DNA from: Sneathiella marina
GTDB lineage: Bacteria > Pseudomonadota > Alphaproteobacteria > Sneathiellales > Sneathiellaceae
Assembly (NCBI RefSeq): GCF_023746535.1
Contig: NZ_CP098747.1
Coordinates: 1,184,364 to 1,248,363 of the forward strand
Direction of reading: 5' to 3'
DNA: 64,000 nucleotides
Part shown: piece after piece, positions 34,143 through 43,188 of the stretch
Position numbering within the stretch: the first letter of the stretch is position 1
How the letters are laid out: every line of letters starts with the position of its first letter
Position numbers and translations under genes: made by a program
The notes under the pieces: model-generated
Database searches by the model: none
Told to the model about the DNA's origin: nothing
What the model saw: the letters and a program-made list of their open reading frames with translations, nothing else

Positions 34143-35387
34143 ATGAATTTCAATTATTCACCCGAAACAGAAGATTTAGTCCGTCGCGTAGAGATGTTTT
34201 TTGCATCTGAAATCTTGCCGCGACATCGTGAATGGGTGCAAGAAGTTGGTCGTGAAGGTCAGGCGCCGTCCTTCATCAAGGAAATTCAGGCCAAAGCAAA
34301 ATCCCTTGGTTTATGGAATCTCGCGTTGCCGGATCTAGCACCGGATGAGCCGGGGACCCGCCTGAGTAATCTGGAGTTTGCTCCAATTGCTGAAATACTG
34401 GGGCGGCTTCCATGGGGATCCATGGCGTTTAACTGTCATGCGCCAGAAGTACCAAACATGGCGATGCTCCAATCGATTGCGACACGTGAGCAAAAAGCTC
34501 GCTGGCTAAAGCCGCTGCTGGAGGCGGAAACCAGGTCGGCGTTTGCCATGACTGAGCCATCGGTGGCGTCTTCTGATGCAACGAATATTGAGACCAAAAT
34601 CGAATTTGAAGACGATATGATCGTAATCAACGGGCACAAATGGTTTTCGACGGGTGCCGCACATCCTGACTGTTCATTTCTGATTGTAATGGGAGTGAGT
34701 GATCCGGAAGCAGGGCGCACCGCTCAGCATAGTATGGTCATCGTCCCGATCAACACTCCGGGCCTGAAAATTGTTCGCGATCTTAGGTTTATGGGATGGA
34801 CGGATCACGTGGCCCCAATTGGCGAGATCAAATTTGAAAACGTCAAGGTGCCTGCTTCAAACCTACTCGGTATTCGCGGGGAGGGCTTTAAGGGAGCGCA
34901 GGTTCGTCTCGGGCCCGCGCGGATACATCATTGCATGCGTTGCATTGGGCTTGCAGAAATGGTTCTGGCGCAAATGGTCGCCCGTGCGCAGGAGCGAAAA
35001 ACATTTGGAAGAACTATTGTTGAATACGATACAGTGCAGAAATGGATCGCCGAAGCCCGAATAGACATTGAGCAGACGCGGTTGTTTATCCAACGGGCAG
35101 CTTGGATGCTCGATAACAGTTCAGATAGAAATACCTGGCGTGCTGTATCGCAGATAAAAGTTGCGACACCGCGCATGCTTCAGAAGATTACAGATCGGGC
35201 CATACAGCTTTTTGGCGCCATGGGCGGAACGGACGATACTTTAATCCATCATGCTTGGACCTACTCTCGCTGGTTACGCATTGGGGATGGCCCTGACGAA
35301 GTCCATTTGCGCCAGATTTACAAAACTGAACCACTACCAGACTGGTCGATAGCGGATTGTCCTTATATTGCGCCGTCAGCGGCCTAG
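34143..35387 (+). CDS. Acyl-CoA dehydrogenase, ACAD10/11-like
   Basis: A 414-residue flavoenzyme of the branch near ACAD10/ACAD11, which oxidises unusual or long acyl-CoAs. Typical segments are FAMTEPSVASSDATN (about 134-148), the RLGPARIHHCMRCIGLAE helix, and a C-terminal GDGPDEVHLRQI, in which aspartate replaces the usual glutamate base. The AT-rich leader has no clear ribosome site. It is divergent from the CoA-transferase operon and ends 17 bases before the TAXI permease start, so transport and oxidation are likely made together. Confidence 0.88.
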   Translation: MNFNYSPETEDLVRRVEMFFASEILPRHREWVQEVGREGQAPSFIKEIQAKAKSLGLWNLALPDLAPDEPGTRLSNLEFAPIAEILGRLPWGSMAFNCHAPEVPNMAMLQSIATREQKARWLKPLLEAETRSAFAMTEPSVASSDATNIETKIEFEDDMIVINGHKWFSTGAAHPDCSFLIVMGVSDPEAGRTAQHSMVIVPINTPGLKIVRDLRFMGWTDHVAPIGEIKFENVKVPASNLLGIRGEGFKGAQVRLGPARIHHCMRCIGLAEMVLAQMVARAQERKTFGRTIVEYDTVQKWIAEARIDIEQTRLFIQRAAWMLDNSSDRNTWRAVSQIKVATPRMLQKITDRAIQLFGAMGGTDDTLIHHAWTYSRWLRIGDGPDEVHLRQIYKTEPLPDWSIADCPYIAPSAA

Positions 35388-35404
35388 GGAGAAGGAATTC
35401 ATTA

Positions 35405-37312
35405 TTGACCTCAAGCCTTAAATCAACCCTCAACTGGTTCTCCGCGATAGTTGGTGCGGTTATTGCCTTGCAGGCAATATACGTTGCGATGGCTGGTGGC
35501 TGGGATATTACTTTATCCAGGTCTTGGATATTATGTGGTGCGGTTATTGTCGCATTGCTGAACAACTTGTTGGCGGACAAGCGCTTAAAATCGGGCGACC
35601 TGCCAAGTGGTCCGTTCAAAGTTGCGCTATGGGCTTTTGACTTGTTGTTGATCGTCATATTCGTGATTGCAACATTAAAATTCATTGAGATTATGCGGCT
35701 CATTGAAGAGACCCTGTTCGAGTACGAGACGGCTGATATTGCCATTGCCTTCGCAGGTGTATTGGTCCTATTGGAAACGACCCGGCGTCTTTTCGGGCTG
35801 CCCATCGTAATAATAGCTGCATTGGGTATTCTATACTGCTTATATGGTGAGTATCTGCCGGGCTTCCTAAATCATTCGGGTTTTAGCCTGAACCGTTCTA
35901 TGCAGACAATTTGGTACAGCTTCCAAGGTGTCTATGGGCTACCCATGGGTGTCGTATTGCAAGTCGTTCTGATTTTTGTCGTGTTTGGCGTCGTTCTAGA
36001 GGGAAGCGGGGCGAGTGATGCGCTTATTCGGGCCTCCGTTGCCTTAACAGGCCGGACGCGCGGTGGGCCTGCGCATTCAGCTGTAGTTGCCAGTGCGGTA
36101 TTTGGAAGTATGTCGGGAAGCGTCACTGCAAACGTCGTGGGGACAGGCTCCTTTACAATTCCCATGATCAAGCGGCGCGGGTTTCCGGCCGCTACAGCGG
36201 GAGGAATTGAAGCTGCGGCATCTACCGGCGGCCAAATTGTCCCTCCGGTTATGGGTGCGGCTGCCTTCTTAATGGCGGACCTAACTGGAAGCGCCTATAC
36301 GACAATATGTATTGCTGCGCTGATTCCGGCACTTTTTTACTATGGTTCTCTATTTGCCTCTATCTCTATTCAGGCTGGTGCAAGCGGCATTGAACCTATC
36401 CCGAAAAGCGAGCGTCCACCCCTTAACAAACAGGACTTGGTCGCGTGCTTATTATTTGTAATCCCAATCCTTACAATAGTCTTCGTTCTGGTCATGGGAC
36501 GATCTCCTGCTCTGGCTGGTTTCTGGGCAATAGTTGCGGCAGTTATTCTTGGAGGCTTTAACAAAAGGAACAGAGAGAACCCCCGGGTTATTTGGGAGGT
36601 ATTGAAGAAGGCCGGTCGCGCCTGCGCCTGGATCATTGTCGCTGTCGGTTGCATTGGTGTCATACTTGGTGTTCTTAACCTGACAGGCCTCGGCTTGGCT
36701 TTCGCATCCGTCGTTGCAGAATTCAGTGAATACTCCCTGTTTGCTGCCTTACTGACGACGGCACTGGCGGCATTGGTACTAGGCATGGGAATGCCAACCC
36801 TACCAGCATATCTGATCATTATCCTTGTTCTCGGGCCCGTCATGCAGAAACTAGGGGCCGAGCTCATTCCGACCCATATGTTTGTTTTTTACTTCGGTGT
36901 TCTGTCCGCCATCACGCCGCCCGTTGCCATTGGTGCTTTCGCGGCCGCACCCATCGCCGGCGCCCATCCATTTTCAACAGCTATCGCCGCTGTTCGATTG
37001 GCCATTGTCGGTTTTATCATCCCTTTTATTTTCGTGTATGAACCCTCACTTCTGCTTGTTGGCAGCTTTGATCTTGAAAGCTTCGTAAGAGTCAGTGTCA
37101 GTCTTGCGTTTGCCATCTGGCTGATCAATACCGCGATGATTGGGTATGAGGGAGGAAATCTTGGCTCGATAGAGCGTTCACTTCGTGCGCTTGTCGGTGT
37201 GGGTCTGCTTATCCAGGTTCCAGCCCTTCAAATGGGTCTGCTTGTGATTGGTATTCTGATCGTTATCCAAAGGAGAATGCAGGCACGCAGGAAAGACACG
37301 CAAAAACTATAA
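35405..37312 (+). CDS. TAXI-type TRAP transporter fused permease (second copy)
   Basis: Fused TRAP permease of about 635 residues with some 16 hydrophobic segments. GSFTIPMIKRRGFPAATAGG and AASTGGQIVPPVMGAAAF mark the large part. It begins with TTG at 35405, placed eight bases after GAAGGA; an earlier TTG at 35357 would overlap the dehydrogenase. Here the permease precedes the receptor, the reverse of the first TAXI system, so the two copies are not a recent tandem duplication. Confidence 0.88.
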   Translation: MTSSLKSTLNWFSAIVGAVIALQAIYVAMAGGWDITLSRSWILCGAVIVALLNNLLADKRLKSGDLPSGPFKVALWAFDLLLIVIFVIATLKFIEIMRLIEETLFEYETADIAIAFAGVLVLLETTRRLFGLPIVIIAALGILYCLYGEYLPGFLNHSGFSLNRSMQTIWYSFQGVYGLPMGVVLQVVLIFVVFGVVLEGSGASDALIRASVALTGRTRGGPAHSAVVASAVFGSMSGSVTANVVGTGSFTIPMIKRRGFPAATAGGIEAAASTGGQIVPPVMGAAAFLMADLTGSAYTTICIAALIPALFYYGSLFASISIQAGASGIEPIPKSERPPLNKQDLVACLLFVIPILTIVFVLVMGRSPALAGFWAIVAAVILGGFNKRNRENPRVIWEVLKKAGRACAWIIVAVGCIGVILGVLNLTGLGLAFASVVAEFSEYSLFAALLTTALAALVLGMGMPTLPAYLIIILVLGPVMQKLGAELIPTHMFVFYFGVLSAITPPVAIGAFAAAPIAGAHPFSTAIAAVRLAIVGFIIPFIFVYEPSLLLVGSFDLESFVRVSVSLAFAIWLINTAMIGYEGGNLGSIERSLRALVGVGLLIQVPALQMGLLVIGILIVIQRRMQARRKDTQKL

Positions 37313-37352
37313 AAAATATATGCAATTTTTTTAGATACAGAGGAGGATTACA

Positions 37353-38390
37353 ATGAAAAACGCTAAAAAATACATTGGATTTGCCAAATCAATGGCAGTC
37401 GGATTCGGTTTGGTCTTGGGCATGTCTCAAGTCGCCGGGGCACAGGATAACTTTAAAATGGCATCGCTCGGCGCAGCATCTCCGTCGACAACCTTTTCCA
37501 TCACTTTGATTGAATTATTGAAGAAAAACAATGGTTACAAAGTTCAACTTTCCACTGGGGCACCAGCGACTAGACAAGCCGTTGATGCCGCCAAAAGAGA
37601 GCTGGATTTGTATGTTACCGCGGTCTCTATCAATCATTTTATGAAAAATGGCTTGCGGATGTACAAGAAGATGGAAGATGCGCCGGAGCTATTCGCCAAC
37701 CTTCGGGGTATTCTAAATTACCCTCTTGGCGCTTATCACGGAATTGTCTGGGCTGATTCAGGGATCAAATCTCTCGCGGACATCAAGGGCAAGAAGGTAT
37801 TTACCGGACCTCCCTCTGGGGCTGCCCGGACTGTTGTCGGTCAGATTATTAAAGGATCGACAGGGTATGAAGCGAAGACGGATTATGACGCTATAAATCT
37901 CGATTGGAGTTCTGCCGCACAGGCTTTTCAGGACAGGCAAGTTGATGTCTATTTTGTACCAACGTCCATCCCAAATGCTCAAATAGAACAAATTGCTGTG
38001 TTGGGTGAGTTTCGTGTTCTTGGAATTCCGGATAGTGCTCTTGAATCCGAGGAAATGAAACGAGCGTCTTCCTTGCCAGGACGTAGTTTTGTTATGCTGT
38101 CATCGGATCAATATCCAAACATGGCCAATGAGGGAAGCGTGCGGTTGTTGAACACTACCGTTGGTCTTGGTGCCAACAAATGGATGAGCGAAGAAGATGC
38201 CTACAATATTACCAAAACAGCGCTCACTCATAATTCGGAATTGGCTGCTGCGGCTGCTTGGATGAAAGTCATCACACCGCAAACCGCACTTGAGCAAATG
38301 AATATGCCGCTCCATATGGGCGCCTATAAATACTACAAGGAAGTGGGCATTGATGTGCCAGACGAGATTGTCCCGCCAGAAGCCAAATAA
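37353..38390 (+). CDS. TAXI family TRAP transporter solute receptor (second copy)
   Basis: Periplasmic receptor of 345 residues with a signal peptide cut near QVAGAQDN (about residue 30). The mature part begins FKMASLGAASPSTTFSITL, similar to but clearly different from the first receptor, then has KSLADIKGKKVFTGPP. A strong ribosome site (GAGGAGG) precedes the ATG. The divergence suggests a different ligand from the first copy. A GC-rich hairpin follows the stop. Confidence 0.85.
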   Translation: MKNAKKYIGFAKSMAVGFGLVLGMSQVAGAQDNFKMASLGAASPSTTFSITLIELLKKNNGYKVQLSTGAPATRQAVDAAKRELDLYVTAVSINHFMKNGLRMYKKMEDAPELFANLRGILNYPLGAYHGIVWADSGIKSLADIKGKKVFTGPPSGAARTVVGQIIKGSTGYEAKTDYDAINLDWSSAAQAFQDRQVDVYFVPTSIPNAQIEQIAVLGEFRVLGIPDSALESEEMKRASSLPGRSFVMLSSDQYPNMANEGSVRLLNTTVGLGANKWMSEEDAYNITKTALTHNSELAAAAAWMKVITPQTALEQMNMPLHMGAYKYYKEVGIDVPDEIVPPEAK

Positions 38391-38405
38391 TCTAGTTAAA
38401 CCGAT

Positions 38406-38429
38406 CCGCGGCCGGAGCTACGGCCGCGG
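38406..38429 (+). terminator. GC-rich hairpin after the second TAXI receptor
   Basis: Perfect 9-base stem CCGCGGCCG / CGGCCGCGG around GAGCTA, 16 bases after the stop codon. There is no T-run, so termination may be rho-assisted, but the location is right for the end of the operon. Confidence 0.6.
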
Positions 38430-38702
38430 TTAGGGTGCAGGCGGAGCATTATGCCGTTAGCAACTTCATCATAAAATTTGATTTTGAGGAAGCTTAGAAC
38501 TCTGTATACCGTTGAACAGCAACGATTTATGGGCATTGAATATTCCAAGAAATTTTTGTCAAAATGGTCATCGTCTCCGTGGCCTTGTAAGAGTAAAAAT
38601 GTTGAAACATTACCCTGTTCTCAACATTAGCTTCTCTGTTTTACAAATAATTTTAGAGTATTTTAAGCGAAGATTACGCCGAATTGGCCAGAGTTCCCCG
38701 TT

Positions 38703-38725
38703 TTTTCCCTGTTACACAGGGAAAA
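38703..38725. repeat. Perfect inverted repeat in a gene-poor region
   Basis: TTTTCCCTGT and ACAGGGAAAA around TAC: a 10-base stem with a three-base loop. It could be a REP-like element or part of a small mobile element. No second copy was noticed in the window. Confidence 0.5.
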
Positions 38726-38955
38726 TTGCCGAGACAGATTCGCCCCTGAACCCTGCAGATTCAAGAGCTGAATCATAGAGAAGCTTAGGATTTTAAGCCG
38801 GGCAGCTGTCGGGAGATGTACGGCTTTACCTCGCAAGATTACGTGCTTTGGCAACCTATTTATAGCTTGATTGAGCAGGCCTTCTTTTTTGTCAAACTTA
38901 ATCAAAGACAATGTCTGCATTGCGCATCACTAGATATGAGCGGTAGCCTCAAGCT

Positions 38956-39282
38956 ATGAAGCAACCCAATTCAAAAATGTGTTTTATTCTAGTGGAGTTG
39001 TGTGCGGTCTCAACCCTGCAAAGAATTGCCGATGACGTGCCTGAAATAATATCGGTTTTAAAACGGCTGGCTGATGGCGAATTACAGCAAGTTTTTCGTT
39101 CAAGAGACGGCCTAGTGTTTGGCTTTTTTATGAGGACATCCCTCCCGTTGGATGTCGTGCGTTCAAGCCTACAAAGAAGCGAGGCCAGCTTGGGCGACGA
39201 TAGCTTCTTGCTGTTGGAAGTAAGTGACGAATTTTCTGCAAAAGGGTTTTCCCGCGCTTGGACCTGGCTTCAGCATAATTAA
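38956..39282 (+). CDS. Small protein of unknown function, 108 residues
   Basis: I do not recognise a family. The product is soluble, with mixed helix and strand character: VELCAVSTLQRIADDVPEIISVLKR near the start, GELQQVFRSRDGLVFGFFMRT in the middle, then SSLQRSEASLGDDSFLLLEVSDEF. No signal peptide or membrane segment. The ribosome site is weak, and ATG 38977 is a possible second start. Support for a real gene comes from sensible composition and from a strong hairpin 20 bases after the stop. Confidence 0.5.
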   Translation: MKQPNSKMCFILVELCAVSTLQRIADDVPEIISVLKRLADGELQQVFRSRDGLVFGFFMRTSLPLDVVRSSLQRSEASLGDDSFLLLEVSDEFSAKGFSRAWTWLQHN

Positions 39283-39301
39283 TACACTTTTAAAGAGTTT
39301 G

Positions 39302-39336
39302 GAGAAAAGAGTTTCAAGTTATGAGGCTCTTTTCTC
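39302..39336 (+). terminator. Hairpin after the 108-residue gene
   Basis: Perfect 10-base stem GAGAAAAGAG / CTCTTTTCTC with a 15-base loop, 20 bases after the stop, followed by ATTTCCC. The T content of the right arm helps, so termination in the plus direction is plausible. Confidence 0.6.
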
Positions 39337-39608
39337 ATTTCCCTGATTCGAATTTCACGCATATATAGTATTGACTACACACTAATAGGTTATATACTAC
39401 TTATTCGATAATTCAGGTAATCTGATGTTGTCCAGAAAGATAATTTATTTCAATAAAACCAATAATTTATAAAATATTAAGTAACTAATTATTTAAATTT
39501 TTTATAAAACTTATAGGTTGTATGAGTTTAAATTCAATTTTTGATTGCTTTACAATTAGCTCAAATTTTATCCACTGAGCCGGTACTTTATTTTTTGCAG
39601 AGGATAAG
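39337..39608. other. AT-rich region with candidate promoter
   Basis: Very AT-rich, unlike flanking catabolic genes. TTGACT (39371-39376) and TATACT (39393-39398), 16 apart, could be a promoter for the next gene, leaving a leader of about 200 bases. No gene seen. Confidence 0.35.
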
Positions 39609-40070
39609 ATGAAAAATATTACTATAGAAACCGCATTTTTGCAGGACACCAGTATTTCCCTTGAAAGTAGATTAATTCAGCTATTACAGTTTGACGTTAT
39701 TGAAGAATATACTTGCAACAATTTTCAGATTAAAAACTATTGCTTGAACGTGACCAATTTCATTTTGAGTCATTCCGATAAAATCGATGATCTGCAAATA
39801 AATTGTTTGTTGCGCAAGGTTCAAGGCTTGCTTGAACGATTGGAAATCTCAGAATGCTATGATTTGCGTGAAGCAATAACGCTCCTGGAAATCGCCTGGT
39901 ATAATTCTTACTTTCATGACTGTCGGCTTTATATCAAAGGCATCCATGACGACGAATCGATACGGTGTCAGAATAAGGCCGTCATTGTAGCAGCCTTATC
40001 TGCGTTGCAAGGTCCGATGTTTCCAAGCAGGCTAACTTTTAGCAAGATACCCTGTTTCCTCAATTCTTGA
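39609..40070 (+). CDS. Small protein of unknown function, 153 residues
   Basis: No family recognised. The protein is helical in character, rich in isoleucine, leucine and cysteine, without signal peptide or clear membrane segment. LLRKVQGLLERLEISE and CYDLREAITLLEIAWYNS are likely amphipathic helices. AGAGGAT five bases before the ATG is a good ribosome site, and a terminator-like hairpin starts 10 bases after the stop, so the gene is probably real. Its low GC content differs from the neighbouring metabolic genes and hints at acquisition from elsewhere. Confidence 0.55.
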   Translation: MKNITIETAFLQDTSISLESRLIQLLQFDVIEEYTCNNFQIKNYCLNVTNFILSHSDKIDDLQINCLLRKVQGLLERLEISECYDLREAITLLEIAWYNSYFHDCRLYIKGIHDDESIRCQNKAVIVAALSALQGPMFPSRLTFSKIPCFLNS

Positions 40071-40079
40071 TGTTGTTAA

Positions 40080-40108
40080 GAAGGGCGGTGCGATGGCATC
40101 CGCCCTTC
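40080..40108 (+). terminator. Hairpin after the 153-residue gene
   Basis: Perfect 9-base stem GAAGGGCGG / CCGCCCTTC with an 11-base loop, 10 bases after the stop. Followed by ATTCTCC rather than a clean T-run. Confidence 0.65.
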
Positions 40109-40492
40109 ATTCTCCAGCGCTCCAATTATTGTCGTTCCGAGAATCCAGTTATGGGGGGGGGCGGCACTAATTTGGGCTCACCTGTTATGCGTCAGAGCCG
40201 CGCTGACAGACAGTGTCCGATTTAGTTCGAGCAACTCTACAAAGCCGACTTCGATTACGCGCAAAGGCCACCAGCGGAAAGGTTTCGATCGACAACAAAC
40301 AATGTTACTCAACTGATTTGAGGCGGTGAAAGAAGAAATTGAGATAAAATACTATCGTTTGAGCGGCGAGTAGCGGTCATTCTGCGTATAACGTTTCATG
40401 ATCGATGTAGAAGCATTGCCGGTTATCGTATTTTTATGACGTCTTCATGGGCTTCACCTTCGTGAGCAACGGAACACCCCTGGCAATGTTCT
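40109..40492. other. Intergenic region with a G9 run
   Basis: 384 bases with no recognised gene. A run of nine G at 40153-40161 is the only striking feature. It may be prone to slippage or sequencing error. Confidence 0.5.
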
Positions 40493-42697
40493 TCAACCTT
40501 TTAGCACCATTGAAGACATGTTTTGAGGCGCGTTGATTTTCGTAATTCGACCCGGAAAGCCTTTAAAATGCGGAATACCTTGCTCATAATCGAGAAATTC
40601 ATCATCATCTGAACACAGCACGGCGTCACTGGATATGAATGCGCCGGCCAATTCTTCCACACCCTTTAGTTCAGGATACCACCAACCGTGGGGGACGCGT
40701 ATGTGGCCAACTTTCATGGTATTATGGATCGAGATCTTCGCTTTGACAGTACCGATCTTGGTTTCCAATTTAACCCAGTCACCCTCGACAACGTTTTCCG
40801 CTGTAGCATCTGCAGGATGCAGAAATAATTTGGGTGACGGTGAACGTTCACGTAAGACCGGGATATTTCGTTGGCCCGTCTGGAAAAACGAATCCTCGCG
40901 CACCCCGGTAAATACGGCATAAGGATATTTTTCACATAAAGCAGGGCCTTCACGATAATAAGGTAACGGATCAAATCCAAGATCATCCAGTATACTTGAA
41001 TATAGTTCGACTTTTCCGGACGGTGTAGCAAAACCTGTTTGAAGATATTTCTGATATACGGGAGCCGGGATTTCCATAAAACTGGTCGCTTCAAATTCCG
41101 CAAATGTGCGGTTGGAACGCGATAACCTATGGTCCAGCATATCGTCCAGACTGGACCAAGGGAAATGCTCAGCAAACCCCATTCTGTGCGCCAGATCTGT
41201 CCAAAACTGGAAAGTGCTGCTGGCCTGCTCTGGCGGCTCGGCAATTTTCTGCGACAACGTCAGCCGGTTAGCCCAACTCCAACTATCGCCAATGTGGTTG
41301 CGTTCTGAAAATACATCTCCGGGTAACACATAATCTGCGAGCATAGCTGTCGGAGTCATGAAAATTTCATGTGCTACGATTAGATCCTGGTTCATCAGAC
41401 CTTCAAGAATCTGATGCTGATTGGGATAGCTGAGAAGGGTATTGTTCCCCAAGGTGAAAAGAGCTTTAACAGGATACGGGTCGCCAGTAGCCATCGCCCG
41501 AAATACATGGGTTGGATTGGCCATTTGACAGCCCATAACAATATCAGCGTAGGGATACCCCCAAGTTTTTTCTGTGGGATCTTTCAGTATTTCAGCCACG
41601 CGATAGGTAAAAGCCGGATGGTCATAAAAGCCAAGTTGCTTGGCTTTTTGTTCGGATGACAACGCATCGTGTAATCCTATTTCGGATTCCGGAATATAAT
41701 CTGCATTAAAACCGCCAAGAGTTTCGCCACCTTTGATATCAAGATTACCAGTTATTGCGCGTAAAATAGAATGCAGGCGAATTGCCGAAGTGGAGGAAAT
41801 CTGCTGATCAGTGATGGGAGTCCATGGGATTGTAGCGCCATCCGAATTCGCATATAGGCGTGCTGCTTCGGCAATCAGTTCACGATCCACTCCAGTAATA
41901 GCTTCCACTCGTTCCAGCGGATACTCATCTACGCGTTTACGTAAATCATCAAAGCCAAGGCACCATTCATTTACGAATGACTGATCGAATAAGTCTTCAT
42001 CAATAATTACCTTTAACCAGCCGAGGCACATGGCGGCGTCAGTACCGGCGCGTAATCCTAAATGCAAATCGGCCTTTTCAGCCTGATCAGATACACGTGG
42101 ATCCAGCACAATTACCTTCGCGCCACGAGAGCGGGCCAAATTGATGGCATTGTAAATGGGGGTCCATGAGTGCTTTCTCGGATTATGCCCGAATAATACG
42201 ATACATTTGGTATTGGCGTAGTCAGGCTGCGGAAACCAGCCATAAGTGATCCGGTTCACTGCCGCCGTATTACCAGCACATAAGGCGACACCACTGATCC
42301 AATTTGGAGATCCCAGCAGGTTCATAAATCGACGGTCAGTGCTGTGGGTGGTCTGGGTATTCCAGCCTGAAGTTGAAACGGCTAACGCCTCTGCACCATA
42401 GCGGTCTACAACTGACTTAAGTCGATCAGCAATCTCATCCATGGCCTGATCGTATGAAATCTCTTGCCATTTGTCTTCGCCGCGCTTGCCGATGCGCTTT
42501 AACGGAACTCGCAACCGGTCTTTATGATTGTGAATATCTGGAGCCGCGACACCTTTGTAGCAAATATTCCGGGCCAGCATTGGATTGTCATGTGCCATTA
42601 TCCGCTCTAACTTGCCGTCCACGGCTTCCGAGCGAAGTTGACATCCGGCATCGCAAATAGTGCAGACGGAGTATTTGGTCTCTGTGTTTTTGGCCAT
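40493..42697 (-). CDS. Molybdopterin oxidoreductase, formate-dehydrogenase-like
   Basis: A 734-residue member of the DMSO reductase superfamily. A [4Fe-4S] cluster is bound by Cys12, Cys15, Cys19 and Cys46. The molybdenum ligand is probably Cys140 in SGVALCAGNTAAVN, where formate dehydrogenases have Sec or Cys. The C-terminal molybdopterin-binding domain includes GVREDSFFQTGQRN and LFLHPADATAENV. There is no twin-arginine signal, so it is cytoplasmic. No partner subunits for quinone or NAD are adjacent; it stands with a MarR regulator only. Formate or another small substrate is possible; the reaction is not determined by sequence. Confidence 0.8.
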   Translation of the reverse strand: MAKNTETKYSVCTICDAGCQLRSEAVDGKLERIMAHDNPMLARNICYKGVAAPDIHNHKDRLRVPLKRIGKRGEDKWQEISYDQAMDEIADRLKSVVDRYGAEALAVSTSGWNTQTTHSTDRRFMNLLGSPNWISGVALCAGNTAAVNRITYGWFPQPDYANTKCIVLFGHNPRKHSWTPIYNAINLARSRGAKVIVLDPRVSDQAEKADLHLGLRAGTDAAMCLGWLKVIIDEDLFDQSFVNEWCLGFDDLRKRVDEYPLERVEAITGVDRELIAEAARLYANSDGATIPWTPITDQQISSTSAIRLHSILRAITGNLDIKGGETLGGFNADYIPESEIGLHDALSSEQKAKQLGFYDHPAFTYRVAEILKDPTEKTWGYPYADIVMGCQMANPTHVFRAMATGDPYPVKALFTLGNNTLLSYPNQHQILEGLMNQDLIVAHEIFMTPTAMLADYVLPGDVFSERNHIGDSWSWANRLTLSQKIAEPPEQASSTFQFWTDLAHRMGFAEHFPWSSLDDMLDHRLSRSNRTFAEFEATSFMEIPAPVYQKYLQTGFATPSGKVELYSSILDDLGFDPLPYYREGPALCEKYPYAVFTGVREDSFFQTGQRNIPVLRERSPSPKLFLHPADATAENVVEGDWVKLETKIGTVKAKISIHNTMKVGHIRVPHGWWYPELKGVEELAGAFISSDAVLCSDDDEFLDYEQGIPHFKGFPGRITKINAPQNMSSMVLKG

Positions 42698-42736
42698 GAT
42701 TAAGTCTCCATGCTCGTTATTTTTGATATGGTTGTA

Positions 42737-43168
42737 TCAGGAAAGGGCGGGATCACTGCTTAGATCCGTCAATAGCTCGGTTAAAACTGATCGTTTATCT
42801 TCGCCGAGCCGGTTTTTCAATGTCGATTGAACCTTCTGCCATAGTGGGGCTGCTTGATCGAAGAGGCGATGTCCACTTTTGGTGAGGTGGATGATTTTGG
42901 TACGAGCATCTGTTCCCGATTGCATTTTGATTAATCCTATATTTTGAAGCAATCGAAGGTTTCGTCCTAAAGTACTGCGATCTAGATCAGTCGCCTTAGC
43001 CAGATCATTGAGTGTAGGATGATCCAAGTGCTGTACTTTGTGTAGCAGTGAAAACTGGGTGACCGTAATGCCGACAGGTTTCAAAGCCTTGTCATAAATT
43101 TTAGTCAGTTTTTGCGCGGCGCTTCGAAGTTCGATGCATAGGCAAATTTGCGGTATATCTTGGTCCAT
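42737..43168 (-). CDS. MarR family transcriptional regulator
   Basis: A 143-residue winged-helix repressor. The recognition region is LNDLAKATDLDRSTLGRNLRLLQ (about 53-75), followed by the wing with GTDARTKIIHLT. It is encoded 39 bases upstream of the molybdopterin oxidoreductase in the same direction, and a perfect palindrome lies 21 bases before its ATG. Autoregulation together with control of the oxidoreductase is the simplest reading. Effector unknown. Confidence 0.88.
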   Translation of the reverse strand: MDQDIPQICLCIELRSAAQKLTKIYDKALKPVGITVTQFSLLHKVQHLDHPTLNDLAKATDLDRSTLGRNLRLLQNIGLIKMQSGTDARTKIIHLTKSGHRLFDQAAPLWQKVQSTLKNRLGEDKRSVLTELLTDLSSDPALS

Positions 43169-43188
43169 TGATTACCCCCGTTATTTAA

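Larger units (their letters stand above)
38391..38955. other. Gene-poor region with two hairpins
   Basis: 565 bases without a supported gene. It contains the terminator-like hairpin at 38406 and a perfect inverted repeat at 38703. An 88-codon frame (38512-38778) spans the latter but has no recognisable family or ribosome site. Confidence 0.5.

Noticed and set aside
38512-38778. 88-codon frame across an inverted repeat
   Set aside because: No recognisable domain, no ribosome site, and its composition follows the repeat.
40493-42697. Possible selenocysteine enzyme
   Set aside because: The metal-ligand position is an ordinary Cys codon (Cys140) and there is no in-frame TGA.
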